Source: Candidatus Fermentibacterota bacterium (GTDB taxonomy: Bacteria; Fermentibacterota; Fermentibacteria; Fermentibacterales; JCC-6). Taken from it: 43,532 bases of DNA. A program made the translations under genes and the position numbers. Position 1 is the first letter of the stretch. Every line of letters begins with the position of its first letter. Of the stretch, positions 7,895-16,209 are shown one piece after another. The stretch lies in assembly GCA_003646025.1 (NCBI GenBank), contig QNDR01000010.1:1-43532 (forward strand), written 5' to 3'. The notes under the pieces are model-generated. The model saw only the letters and a list, made by a program, of their open reading frames with translations, ran no database searches and was not told the origin of the DNA.

Positions 7895-10375
7895 ATGCTG
7901 TTTCTGCCCATTTTGTTGTCTGTGTTTGGCGCAACCGTTCCAACAGGCATTTCTCCTGTGTCCTTCTCTGCCATTGAACGGTCTCCCCTTGAAGATTTTC
8001 CTGCATCTTTTCAGAACATCACAGCCCCGCTGGCACAACCTGCAGACGGAAACACCGTTCTTGTTGTTGTGGCTGATTATGTGGCATCTGCTCTGTCTGT
8101 TGAACTCACCCAGTTCCAGACGGACCTTGCTGCAGAAGGCTGGAACGTCACTGTTCAGAATATGTCCGGGGGAACGGCATCCGACCTGAAAGACCTTGTC
8201 CTTGGAACCACGGATATAGACGGTGCGATTTTCGTGGGTTTTCTGCCAGCAGCCTGGTACGAGGAAGACTACTGGGCACAGGAGGAATTCCCCTGCGAAC
8301 TCTACTTCATGGATCTGGACGGGATCTGGACAGACACGGATTCCAACGGTCTTCTTGATACGCACACAGGTGATGTGGCACCGGAAATATGGCTGGGCAG
8401 AATAGATGCCCACGCTGCAGAATTTGGCTCCGAACTTCTCATGCTTTCACAGTATTTCCAGAAAAACCATCTGTACCGTACAGGAGCCCTCACTCCTCCC
8501 TCAAGGGCTCTGGCCTACAACGATGATGACTGGAGTTCCTACACCGACTGCGGCCTTAATTCCATATACGGCAGTTCCGGTGTTACAGTGGTTAACTCTG
8601 AAACACAGACCACTGCTGAAAACTACCTCTCCCGTCTGGGAGAAGGTTACGAATTCGTGCACCTCATGGCCCATTCATGCCCGTGGGGACATACTTTCAA
8701 GGTGCCCTCGGGGATGTCCGGTACCGTTATGGCCCCTGAGATCGCGCAGGTAAATCCGAATACCGCCTTTCTTCAGCTTTTTTCCTGCTCCAATGCCAGG
8801 TGGACAGAAACCGGGTGTCTGGGCAACTGGTACCTGTTTGGAACAGACATGGGTCTTTTGATCTCAGGTGCAGCGAAAACAGGTTCAATGCTGGACTTTG
8901 AATACTTCTACAATCCGGTGGGCTCCGGTTCAACTTTCGGTGAGGCATTCAGAGACTGGTGGGAGTACGAAGCCCAGGGCGGATTCTCTTCCACAGAAAG
9001 GGCGTGGTTCTACGGAAACGCTCTGCTGGGTGATCCCACACTGAAACCGACAGGTGCCATGGCGGTTAATGCAGGTGTTGGACACAGCTCCCGGCCAACT
9101 GATGTTTTCCCTGTATCCACCAGTTCGAAGTCAGACTGTTTCCCCGCAGTGGATACCCACGAAAGTATCACAGCTATCGCATGGCTCACAGGAGAAAACG
9201 GAAGACTTGATGTTGCGTCACGGTTCTACGACGATTCTTCAGACAGCTGGAGCCAGGTTTACATCGTAGACGCCGATGAATACTGGGACAATGCGGTGTC
9301 TGTGTGTTTTGACAATTCCGGAACCCCCTGGCTGGCGTGGAGCGATTTTGATCTGTCAACCTACTCCTACAGAATAAAAACAGCACACGGTATTCCTTTT
9401 GAATCTGTTGTAACTGCAGTTCCCCAGGAAGGCTATCAGGTGTCTCCCGATCTTGCATTTACCGATAGAATGTGGCTTGTGTGGCAGGACTGGGAAGCAA
9501 CAGGGGGAAGGATCATGTTGAAATCTCTTGACGGCTCTGTACCGGTTCAGCAGCTCAGCGCATCAGGTTCATGGGCGGAATCACCTGTGATCTCAGAGGA
9601 TTACAGCGGTGATCTACACGCTCTGTGGGTGAAACAGACCCCCTCTGGAAGTTCTGTTGTGTGGTGCCATGGAGATGAAGCGGGTTTCAGTACACCGGAG
9701 ATCATCTCAACAGGCAACTTCTGCCATTCTCCTCACATAGCCCTGGCAAACGGAGTTCTTGTGGCCGTGTGGCAGTCTGACGGAGCTGTGTCTGCCGTCA
9801 ACTCCAGAATATGGAATGGATCACAGTGGGAATCTGTTAACACAGTTGCTTCAGGTGAAAAACACATGATCAACCCTGTGGTGTGTACTACACCTGAGGA
9901 CGGTCAGGCTGTGTACTGGCAGGAAGGAAGGTCTGATGCCGTAGCAATGACTTCTGTTCTAACCACAGAAGGCTGGTCGGCACCTTTCCAGCCCGTCTCA
10001 CCAGGCGGTCCTGTGTGGAACCCTGTTGCCTCAGGCGGCAGCATCTACTGGGCAGGAACCCAGGGCGGAGACTGGAACATCTACACTGAAGTATCAACGG
10101 GAATACAACAGGGTTCTTCTCCTGTACACCCTGCTCCTGTGGTACTTAACAACCCTGTAAACTCAAACCTTTCAATAATGTTCTCAGGCGGCGGGTATTC
10201 CTTTACCGGCATCATCAGTTTGTACGACATCGCAGGAAGAAAAGTGCTGGAAACACCGGTTTCCGCAGAAGCTGGAGAGGTGTTCTCTGTAGACTGTTCA
10301 TCTCTGCCCAGTGGTATCTACTCGCTGACCGCAGACAATTTCAGCACAGCAGTGCAGTTCACACTGCTCCGCTGA
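7895..10375 (+). CDS. C25 (gingipain-like) secreted protease with beta-propeller-like repeats and T9SS sorting domain
   Basis: Residues 1-20 are a short signal peptide behind a strong GGAGG. Residues about 50-390 look like a caspase/gingipain-fold domain: VLVVVADYVAS opens it, APEIWLGRIDA and AHSCPWGH (about 255-262) would supply the catalytic His, and QLFSCSNARW (about 295) the catalytic Cys. The domain closes with FYGNALLGDPTLKP, as C25 proteins do. Residues about 410-740 carry repeated W-x-x-W or VWQ strands (PWLAWSDFD, LVWQDWEATGG, HALWVKQ, VAVWQSDG, AVYWQEG), suggesting a sialidase-like propeller. The last 75 residues (SLYDIAGRKVLETPV, LPSGIYSL) are a T9SS type A sorting domain. It is probably exported and surface-attached or released. 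The protease role is inferred from the motifs. Confidence 0.82.
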   Translation: MLFLPILLSVFGATVPTGISPVSFSAIERSPLEDFPASFQNITAPLAQPADGNTVLVVVADYVASALSVELTQFQTDLAAEGWNVTVQNMSGGTASDLKDLVLGTTDIDGAIFVGFLPAAWYEEDYWAQEEFPCELYFMDLDGIWTDTDSNGLLDTHTGDVAPEIWLGRIDAHAAEFGSELLMLSQYFQKNHLYRTGALTPPSRALAYNDDDWSSYTDCGLNSIYGSSGVTVVNSETQTTAENYLSRLGEGYEFVHLMAHSCPWGHTFKVPSGMSGTVMAPEIAQVNPNTAFLQLFSCSNARWTETGCLGNWYLFGTDMGLLISGAAKTGSMLDFEYFYNPVGSGSTFGEAFRDWWEYEAQGGFSSTERAWFYGNALLGDPTLKPTGAMAVNAGVGHSSRPTDVFPVSTSSKSDCFPAVDTHESITAIAWLTGENGRLDVASRFYDDSSDSWSQVYIVDADEYWDNAVSVCFDNSGTPWLAWSDFDLSTYSYRIKTAHGIPFESVVTAVPQEGYQVSPDLAFTDRMWLVWQDWEATGGRIMLKSLDGSVPVQQLSASGSWAESPVISEDYSGDLHALWVKQTPSGSSVVWCHGDEAGFSTPEIISTGNFCHSPHIALANGVLVAVWQSDGAVSAVNSRIWNGSQWESVNTVASGEKHMINPVVCTTPEDGQAVYWQEGRSDAVAMTSVLTTEGWSAPFQPVSPGGPVWNPVASGGSIYWAGTQGGDWNIYTEVSTGIQQGSSPVHPAPVVLNNPVNSNLSIMFSGGGYSFTGIISLYDIAGRKVLETPVSAEAGEVFSVDCSSLPSGIYSLTADNFSTAVQFTLLR

Positions 10376-10415
10376 ACCGGGCTTTGATATAATCGGAACA
10401 AGAAGGGGGTGAATT

Positions 10416-11918
10416 ATGAACTGGACATATCTGGGTGAGGCAGTTTTTCTCGGGCTTTCAGTAGGTCTTATGCTGTGGGTGCTTAAAAAGCATGAGGGCC
10501 AGAGCAGGCTTAAACTGTGGGTGATTGCCACAGGGGTTTCCCTGGGTATATACCTGGCCCTGAAGATGCTTGACGTACCATCTGAGGCTATGGGAATCAG
10601 GGTTCTTCTTGCTTTTGCCATCATGATGGCGGCAAACACTGTACTTCAGTTCATGACTCTTCTTCTGTGGGAGCATCTTGCCAGGAGGCAGATGGAGCTT
10701 CCCATTCCAAGGCTTGTTATCGATGTTCTCACCTTCATCATCATGGCAACCCTGGCCGTGGTTCTTCTGAACACCCTGTTCAGTGTAAAACTTACCGCCT
10801 TTCTTGTTACTTCAACAGTTCTTTCCGCTGTAATAGGTCTCTCCCTTCAGGACATACTGGGTAATGTGTTCGCGGGGTTGTCTCTGCAGCTGGAAAGACC
10901 CTACGATATGGAAGACTGGATTGAAGTAGACGGTATTGAAGGTGCTGTGGAGGAAATGAACTGGCGCGTTCTTACAATAAGAACCAGAAACAACGATCTG
11001 ATGACAGTTCCCAATGCAACTGTGTCAAAAACTATTGTTACGAACTACAGCAAGCCCACAAAACTGCATCTCTCCCATGTTACCGTGGGGGTAGGCTATG
11101 CTCACCCGCCGGAGAGGGTAAAAAAGGTGCTTCTCGGTGCTGTTTCCGACACAAACGGTATCAGCGCAAAACCATCACCTGTGGTGTTTCTTGAAGACTT
11201 CGGAGACAGCTCCATCCAGTACGATGTTCGTTTCTGGATCACGGATTTCTCGCGAAAGCTGCACATCACTGATGCCGTCAGATCAAGAATATGGTACTGT
11301 CTGCAGAGGGCCGGTATGAGCATTCCTTTCCCTATCAGCGATGTGTACCTTCACACTGTTACTCCTGACCACGAAGAAAAACTCAGAGCTGAACTCCGCG
11401 AAGACATCATCAAAGAACTGAAGAACCTTGACCTGTTCAAACCCCTTACACACAAAGACATCACAACCCTGGCAGAGTATTCTTCTATTCTTCGCTACAC
11501 CAGGGGGGAGGCAATGGTTCGTCAGGGTGATACAGGTGACAGCCTGTACCTGATTCGATCCGGCTCCGTGGAAGTCACACTCAGGACAGATAAGAATGAG
11601 CCTGTTGTTCTTGCGAGCCTTGGCCCCGGCAAGTGCTTTGGAGAAATGAGCCTTTTAACCGGTGAGCCCCGTTCTGCAACGGTAACCGCACTTGAGGAAA
11701 CCCAGGTTGTTGTGGTTGGCAAGGAGGGTCTCAAGGCTCTGTTTGAATCCAATCCTCTTCTGGTTGAGCCTCTCAGTTCCATGCTTGAAGATCGCAGGAA
11801 AGAACAGGTTGCTTCGCAGACCAAAGCCTCAAAGCGCCGGAATAAAGTGGAAAGCAAATCCAGCGAAAAACACAGAGAAGACATTCTGGCTAGAATTAAA
11901 TCTTTCTTCAAGCTGTAG
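10416..11918 (+). CDS. MscS-family mechanosensitive channel fused to a cyclic-nucleotide-binding domain
   Basis: The first 165 residues contain four or so membrane segments. The MscS pore helix and beta domain follow: LTAFLVTSTVLSAVIGLSLQ, then NVFAGLSLQLERPYDMEDWI and NWRVLTIRTRNNDLMTVPN, the classic MscS signatures. The mixed C-terminal vestibule ends near 325. Residues about 345-465 are a cNMP-binding domain with GDTGDSLYLIRSGSVEV and the phosphate-binding cassette CFGEMSLLTGEPRSATVTA, in which the conserved Gly-Glu and Arg are intact. A basic tail follows. This is the architecture of bacterial cyclic-nucleotide-gated MscS-like channels, which may gate on cAMP or cGMP rather than tension. 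A TATAAT at 10388-10393 and a good AGGGGG site precede the ATG. Its end overlaps the convergent monooxygenase gene by 11 bases. Confidence 0.93.
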   Translation: MNWTYLGEAVFLGLSVGLMLWVLKKHEGQSRLKLWVIATGVSLGIYLALKMLDVPSEAMGIRVLLAFAIMMAANTVLQFMTLLLWEHLARRQMELPIPRLVIDVLTFIIMATLAVVLLNTLFSVKLTAFLVTSTVLSAVIGLSLQDILGNVFAGLSLQLERPYDMEDWIEVDGIEGAVEEMNWRVLTIRTRNNDLMTVPNATVSKTIVTNYSKPTKLHLSHVTVGVGYAHPPERVKKVLLGAVSDTNGISAKPSPVVFLEDFGDSSIQYDVRFWITDFSRKLHITDAVRSRIWYCLQRAGMSIPFPISDVYLHTVTPDHEEKLRAELREDIIKELKNLDLFKPLTHKDITTLAEYSSILRYTRGEAMVRQGDTGDSLYLIRSGSVEVTLRTDKNEPVVLASLGPGKCFGEMSLLTGEPRSATVTALEETQVVVVGKEGLKALFESNPLLVEPLSSMLEDRRKEQVASQTKASKRRNKVESKSSEKHREDILARIKSFFKL

Positions 11919-13002
11919 GGCTTGTGACCAAATTGAATTCCTCAACCAGAGTGCTCATCAGTTCCTTTACTGAGATGATCTCCTTTATCCTGAATGCATT
12001 GGCCCCTGCAAAAGCAAATCCGTTTACCAGATCACCGTTTCTGGCATTGCTTAAAGCTTCTGCAATACAGTAAGGAGCTTTCCTTCTGTCGCAGGTTTTT
12101 AGACATTTCCAGAGACAGTTAATGGGTTTTATTATTCCTCTGCTTACATCGGCCAGCAGCTTACTTTTTATCGCCCTTCCCGGAAGACCTACGGGACTGT
12201 TGATTAGAATCAAATCCTCTTCACTACAGTCCACGTAAGCCTGCTTGAATTTTGAATCGACATCACATTCGTTTGTGGCCACAAACCTTGTTCCCATCTT
12301 TACGCCTTTTGCGCCCAATTCTATGAATTTATGAATATCCTCTCCACTGTAAATTCCTCCTGCAGCGATTACAGGAATGGATCTACCATACTTCTGCTCA
12401 TATGGAATAATTTCTTTGATTACTTCCGGTAACAAAACTTCAAGACGGAATTCAGGATTATTAATATCTTCCATTCTGAATCCCAGATGCCCGCCTGCCT
12501 TTGGCCCTTCAAGCACCACAGCATCTGGAGCAATTGAGTAGTGTCTGTCCCAGAACTTACAAATTGCCTGTGCTGCCCGTGAAGAAGATATCTTGGGCAC
12601 TAGATTAGTAAAGCAATTTCTTGCCCGGTCTACAGAGATTATTTCCGGTATTCTTAAAGGCAGTCCCGCTCCAAGAAATACTACCGCTACTTTCTCCTCA
12701 ATTGCAACTTTTAAGTGTTCATTGAAATCGGATATAGCCATCATAATATTCAAGCCGAATATTCCCCTTGTTAACGCTTTTGTTTTTCTTATAACCTCTC
12801 TCAGAATGGTAGAATCACTCTCATCGGAATCAGGTTTTATCCGTCCAATTGCTGCTGTTGAGATAACTCCAATGCCACCCTCATCAGCCACTGTTGCAGC
12901 CAGTCTTGAAAGGGACACCCCTACCCCCATGCCCCCTTGAACGATTGGTAGTTTTGCTTTTACTGATCCTATTTCCAACTGAGGCATTGTTGATTCCATC
13001 AT
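11908..13002 (-). CDS. Nitronate monooxygenase / NAD(P)H-dependent flavin oxidoreductase
   Basis: This FMN-dependent TIM-barrel protein of the 2-nitropropane dioxygenase family oxidises alkyl nitronates or related substrates. LPIVQGGMGVGVSLSRLAATV is the N-terminal FMN-site signature, FGLNIMM and VVFLGAG follow, VVLEGPKAGGHLGF carries the catalytic-type His, and VIAAGGIYSG with GVKMGTRF binds the FMN phosphate. The C-terminal part has four cysteines (CLWKCLKTCDRRKAPYC), seen in a subgroup of these oxidoreductases and possibly a metal site. I prefer the ATG at 13002 because GGGAGAGGAA stands directly before it; the track start at 13029 adds nine residues. FabK-type enoyl-ACP reductase is the main alternative. 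The gene is divergent from a TetR regulator across palindromic operators. Confidence 0.87.
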   Translation of the reverse strand: MMESTMPQLEIGSVKAKLPIVQGGMGVGVSLSRLAATVADEGGIGVISTAAIGRIKPDSDESDSTILREVIRKTKALTRGIFGLNIMMAISDFNEHLKVAIEEKVAVVFLGAGLPLRIPEIISVDRARNCFTNLVPKISSSRAAQAICKFWDRHYSIAPDAVVLEGPKAGGHLGFRMEDINNPEFRLEVLLPEVIKEIIPYEQKYGRSIPVIAAGGIYSGEDIHKFIELGAKGVKMGTRFVATNECDVDSKFKQAYVDCSEEDLILINSPVGLPGRAIKSKLLADVSRGIIKPINCLWKCLKTCDRRKAPYCIAEALSNARNGDLVNGFAFAGANAFRIKEIISVKELMSTLVEEFNLVTSPTA

Positions 13003-13032
13003 TTCCTCTCCCAAAATACTAATGAACATGCT

Positions 13033-13111
13033 TATGTTAACGACGATAACATATGATGCTATGTGGACGTTGTCAACATAGTAGTATGCGATTCATCAAC
13101 AATATGTTGAC
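13033..13111. promoter_or_regulatory. Clustered inverted-repeat operators between the monooxygenase and tetR
   Basis: Three related elements sit in the 163-base divergent gap. At 13033-13053 TATGTTA and TAACATA are separated by 7 bases. At 13059-13081 CTATGTGGAC and GTCAACATAG are separated by 3 bases, with one mismatch in ten. At 13103-13111 a further half-site, TATGTTGAC, overlaps a possible -35 TTGACT (13107-13112) for tetR. The shared half-site TATGTTGAC/GTCAACATA and the location are what is expected for a TetR-family repressor controlling both genes. Binding by the adjacent regulator is inferred. Confidence 0.75.
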
Positions 13112-13121
13112 TTGGTTTACA

Positions 13122-13141
13122 TACCAGACAATGTTCTGGTA
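13122..13141. promoter_or_regulatory. Second type of inverted repeat close to the tetR start
   Basis: TACCAGA and TCTGGTA are perfect 7-base arms separated by 6 bases, about 25 bases before the tetR ATG. The sequence is unrelated to the TATGTTGAC sites, so it could be a site for a different protein or a small hairpin in the 5-prime leader. Its position could also overlap the promoter -10 region. Confidence 0.5.
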
Positions 13142-13165
13142 CTCTAAAAAACCGGGAGTTTCCAG

Positions 13166-13795
13166 ATGCACAATAAACCTTACCATCATGGCAACCTGCG
13201 AGAAAAGCTGATCAATGAAGCAATGAGAGCTCTGTGCAATCACGGCATCGATTCTATTACACTGAGGAAACTCAGCAAGTCTCTAGGTGTTTCAAAAGCA
13301 GCTCCATACAGACACTTCGAAAGCAAGGCCGCTCTACTGGCAGCTGTGGCTGCAGAAGGATTCAGAAAAATGAGGAGTTCATTCGAGGAAACCACAAATG
13401 AAAGAAATCCTCAGACTGCGTTGAGAGTTATTATGGAACACTACATTGCTTTTGCCACGGGAAATCCTGAACTCTACAGACTTATGTTTAGTAGAGAAGT
13501 GATTAAATTACCTGTATCTGAAGAACTGCTTGAAGCGGCCACCGGTGCCTACATTGGAATAAAAGAAATTCTAAGCAGTATGAATTCATCTAAAAAGACA
13601 GCCGTGAACGTAAATACAGCCTGGGCTCTTGTTCATGGTATTTCATTACTGATCAACAACAATCTTCTTGTAATTGATGAGCAGGGAAACGCCGTACACG
13701 CTCTTTCAGTTGATGGTGAAAATCCAGCCGATCTCCAGATTTCAGAGCAGATCTCATCTGCCATAGATGTTTTCATAAAGGGACTTTCAACTTAG
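13166..13795 (+). CDS. TetR/AcrR-family transcriptional regulator
   Basis: The 209-residue protein starts with a TetR helix-turn-helix at residues about 9-55: LREKLINEAMRALCNHGIDS, then ITLRKLSKSLGVSKAAPYRHF, then ESKAALLAAVAAEGF. The C-terminal domain with IMEHYIAFATGNPELYRLMFS and a WALVHGISLL segment resembles the TetR C-terminal family with a WHG-like core. A GGGAG site lies 8-9 bases before the ATG. It is divergent from the nitronate monooxygenase, with clear inverted-repeat operators between them, so it probably represses that gene and itself until a small ligand binds. The ligand is not deducible from sequence. Base composition is AT-richer than in the genes on either side. Confidence 0.92.
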   Translation: MHNKPYHHGNLREKLINEAMRALCNHGIDSITLRKLSKSLGVSKAAPYRHFESKAALLAAVAAEGFRKMRSSFEETTNERNPQTALRVIMEHYIAFATGNPELYRLMFSREVIKLPVSEELLEAATGAYIGIKEILSSMNSSKKTAVNVNTAWALVHGISLLINNNLLVIDEQGNAVHALSVDGENPADLQISEQISSAIDVFIKGLST

Positions 13796-13820
13796 GAGGC
13801 CGAGCGAAATGCCCGGCCTC
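13796..13820. terminator. Bidirectional hairpin terminator between tetR and the S9 peptidase
   Basis: GAGGCCG (13796-13802) and CGGCCTC (13814-13820) form a perfect 7-base stem with an 11-base loop, starting directly after the tetR stop. The genes converge here, so the hairpin could serve both. The uridine tracts are weak. Confidence 0.6.
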
Positions 13821-13834
13821 TGTTCGTATCCCAA

Positions 13835-15856
13835 CTACTCTATTCTGGCTGTTGAGCCCTCAACAGGTGTAAACAGCTCACACTCTACTCCGGGAACATT
13901 CAGGAACAGAAATTCCTCTACCCTGCCGGCAAAATCAAGGCGGTTCTCCTCATGGGCAAAACCGTGACCCTCGTCACCGTAAACCACATACAGAACCTCC
14001 GTTCCTATTTCGCGAAGGGCACTGACCATCTGGTCACTCTCATCCTTTATCACTCTGGGGTCGTTGTCTCCCTGAACGATAAACATGGGCATTGTCATGT
14101 TCTCAGGAAAATTAACCGGGGAAGTCTCTTCCAGCATTGCTCTGTCCGCTTCGTCCTCAGGGTCGCCCACTCTGATATCCATCATGGCCTTTAGGGGTTT
14201 CCAGTAAGGTGGTACAGTCTCCATGAATGTGTTCAGATTGGAAGGTCCGAAGAAGTCCACGGCAGCGCAGTAGAGTTCCGGTGTGAATGCAGCTCCTGCA
14301 AGTGTTGCGTAACCACCGTAGGAACCACCAAGAATAACTACCCGCTCCGGGTCGGCAATACCGTTCTCCACTGCCCAGCTGACACCATCTGTAATGTCAT
14401 TCTGCATGTTTTTCCCCCACTGCCTGTTACCTGCATTCAGGAACTCTTTCCCAAAGCCGGTAGAACCCCGGAAGTTAACCTGCAGCACTGCAAAACCTCT
14501 GTTGGCAAACAGCTGGCAGAATGGTTCATAACCGTAGTAGTCGCGAGCCCATGGGCCACCGTGTACGTACATAATTGTGGGATATGGCCCTTCTCCGTAA
14601 AACTCTGAATCAGGTAATGTGAGATAGCTGGGCAGCGTATAGCCGTCGCGTGACTGTATCTCTACCGGTTCCACTGAAGCGAGTTTGTAGTCGGCAAGGG
14701 CTGGAATGGCTGTAAACATCTCCATCATGGTTGTATCTGTTCTGTCGTAGAGGAAGTAAACTGCAGGGTTGTCTACAGTGTAGTAAACAACTATCCATGT
14801 ACTGTCCGCGTTGTCTCTGGAAACTGTTCCAAAATCGCCTTCATGGTAACCTGCAAGAAAGTCCATGTCCGGTTGAATGGAGTCATCGAGGATCTCGCGC
14901 CTGCGCCTGAGGTAGTTGAAAGACACAGATCTGGGCTCTCCTGTATTGGGATCGAAACTCACTCCACCAACATCTGCAAGCGAATCGGATGTGATGAACG
15001 AAAGCTCACCGGTTTCCAGGTTCTGATAGTACAGAGCGGAAAGGTTGGATTCAAGGTTGGAAGCCAGATAGATACCTTTTCCGTCATCACTGAATCTTCT
15101 TGGCTCCCATGCATCATTTGATGAGAAGCTGGCAAGCTCCTCCCACTGGGAATTCTCATTCCACCTGTGATACACGGTGAAAAAGCCAGTTTCCGGATTA
15201 ATAGCGCTATACATTCTTATGTTGAGATCTTCGTCAGGCATGTAACCCAGCACCATATCGCCGTTCTCATCCGTACCCGGGTTATCGGCAACCATGGTTA
15301 GTTCGCCTGTTTCCAGGTTGCAGCTGTAAACATCAAAGAACATGGGATTCTCTTCATTGGTTTCTATGAGCACTGTGTTGGGCTGGTCTTCATCTGTGGC
15401 ACTTACGTAAGCTTTTACACCGTCAATGGGAGTGAGGTCAACCACTTCACCTGTCGCAACATCAAGACGGTACACGTGGGTGTTTTCTTCACCAGCTTCG
15501 TCCTGCATGTACAGAATGTGAATACCGTCTTCGGCCCAGGAATAGTTAGTAACGCCTCTGTTGGTGTCGAAGGTAAGCTGCCTGGGTTCAGACATATCCC
15601 TGTTCATTACCCACAGATTAAGCACCGCATCAACAGGAGCTATGTACGAAATCATGCTTCCGTCCGGTGAAATCTGCGGACCAACCCTTTCAGGATTCCC
15701 GAACAGAATCTGCCTGGGAATAAGCCTTTCCGAATTGTCGGAACTCACGTGCTCTGGTTCTACAAACGGCTCTGCCGTGTTGTCTGCAACCGGTGCTTCG
15801 CCATCGCCGCAACCGAGAAGCATAATCACCGGCAGGAAAAACAGAAATCTTTTCAT
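13835..15856 (-). CDS. S9-family peptidase lipoprotein (prolyl oligopeptidase / acylaminoacyl peptidase type)
   Basis: The signal peptide ends in a lipobox (VIMLLGCGDG), so the protein should be anchored to a membrane facing the periplasm or cell surface. Residues about 45-400 are WD-like or TolB-like propeller strands (ISPDGSMISYIAPVDAVLNL, YSWAEDGIHILYMQD). The C-terminal alpha/beta-hydrolase domain has YVHGGPWARDYYG, the nucleophile elbow GGSYGGYATLAGA (Ser near residue 520), the Asp in GDNDPRV and the His in GDEGHGFAHE. It would hydrolyse peptides, probably short or N-terminally blocked ones, after or near particular residues. A GGGAGA site precedes the ATG by 5 bases. It stands alone, flanked by a terminator and a divergent small operon. 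Confidence 0.94.
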   Translation of the reverse strand: MKRFLFFLPVIMLLGCGDGEAPVADNTAEPFVEPEHVSSDNSERLIPRQILFGNPERVGPQISPDGSMISYIAPVDAVLNLWVMNRDMSEPRQLTFDTNRGVTNYSWAEDGIHILYMQDEAGEENTHVYRLDVATGEVVDLTPIDGVKAYVSATDEDQPNTVLIETNEENPMFFDVYSCNLETGELTMVADNPGTDENGDMVLGYMPDEDLNIRMYSAINPETGFFTVYHRWNENSQWEELASFSSNDAWEPRRFSDDGKGIYLASNLESNLSALYYQNLETGELSFITSDSLADVGGVSFDPNTGEPRSVSFNYLRRRREILDDSIQPDMDFLAGYHEGDFGTVSRDNADSTWIVVYYTVDNPAVYFLYDRTDTTMMEMFTAIPALADYKLASVEPVEIQSRDGYTLPSYLTLPDSEFYGEGPYPTIMYVHGGPWARDYYGYEPFCQLFANRGFAVLQVNFRGSTGFGKEFLNAGNRQWGKNMQNDITDGVSWAVENGIADPERVVILGGSYGGYATLAGAAFTPELYCAAVDFFGPSNLNTFMETVPPYWKPLKAMMDIRVGDPEDEADRAMLEETSPVNFPENMTMPMFIVQGDNDPRVIKDESDQMVSALREIGTEVLYVVYGDEGHGFAHEENRLDFAGRVEEFLFLNVPGVECELFTPVEGSTARIE

Positions 15857-15946
15857 ACTCTCTCCCTGTTAAAGTCAGCGCGCGGAAACAACACCGTTAA
15901 GTATAGCACTGGGTGCAACCCCTGGTATGATTACTCTGAAATCCAC

Positions 15947-15976
15947 TTGCAGAATGCTCCAGTTCCGCCGTATTGT
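15947..15976 (+). promoter_or_regulatory. Candidate sigma-70 promoter for the antitoxin-like/nucleotidyltransferase pair
   Basis: TTGCAG (15947-15952) and TATTGT (15971-15976) are 18 bases apart, about 35 bases before the ATG at 16011. The remaining bases between the S9 peptidase start and this gene (15857-15946) show no other clear element. Confidence 0.45.
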
Positions 15977-16010
15977 ATGTGTGCTGACCTTTGAAGGAGG
16001 CCTTACCGTC

Positions 16011-16205
16011 ATGAATCGGGATATCACTGTGGAAGTCTTTCATAGTTTTGAGGAGGAGAACAGAGCCGAAGCTACTCGGCGTTCCAGAACATCAATAGAG
16101 CAACGGCTACACGAGTTCGCCACTCTTCAGGAACGCAGATGGGGGGCTGACTGGGGTTCGAGACCAATCGAAAAAGTAGTATCATACGAGAAAACAGACT
16201 GGTAA
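16011..16205 (+). CDS. Small putative antitoxin partner of the downstream nucleotidyltransferase
   Basis: I start this 64-residue protein at the ATG at 16011, behind GAAGGAGG; the track start at 15927 lacks a site and gives an unlikely N-terminus. The sequence (VEVFHSFEEENRAEATRRS, then LQERRWGADW and a C-terminal EKVVSYEKTDW) resembles the small proteins that commonly precede MNT/AbiEii-like nucleotidyltransferases, whose pattern is an FEE start, an LQERxWG middle and an EKxDW end. I recall this pattern from the family but cannot search here. It ends 4 bases before the nucleotidyltransferase GTG, so the two form an operon. A role as antitoxin is an inference. Confidence 0.65.
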   Translation: MNRDITVEVFHSFEEENRAEATRRSRTSIEQRLHEFATLQERRWGADWGSRPIEKVVSYEKTDW

Positions 16206-16209
16206 ATCG

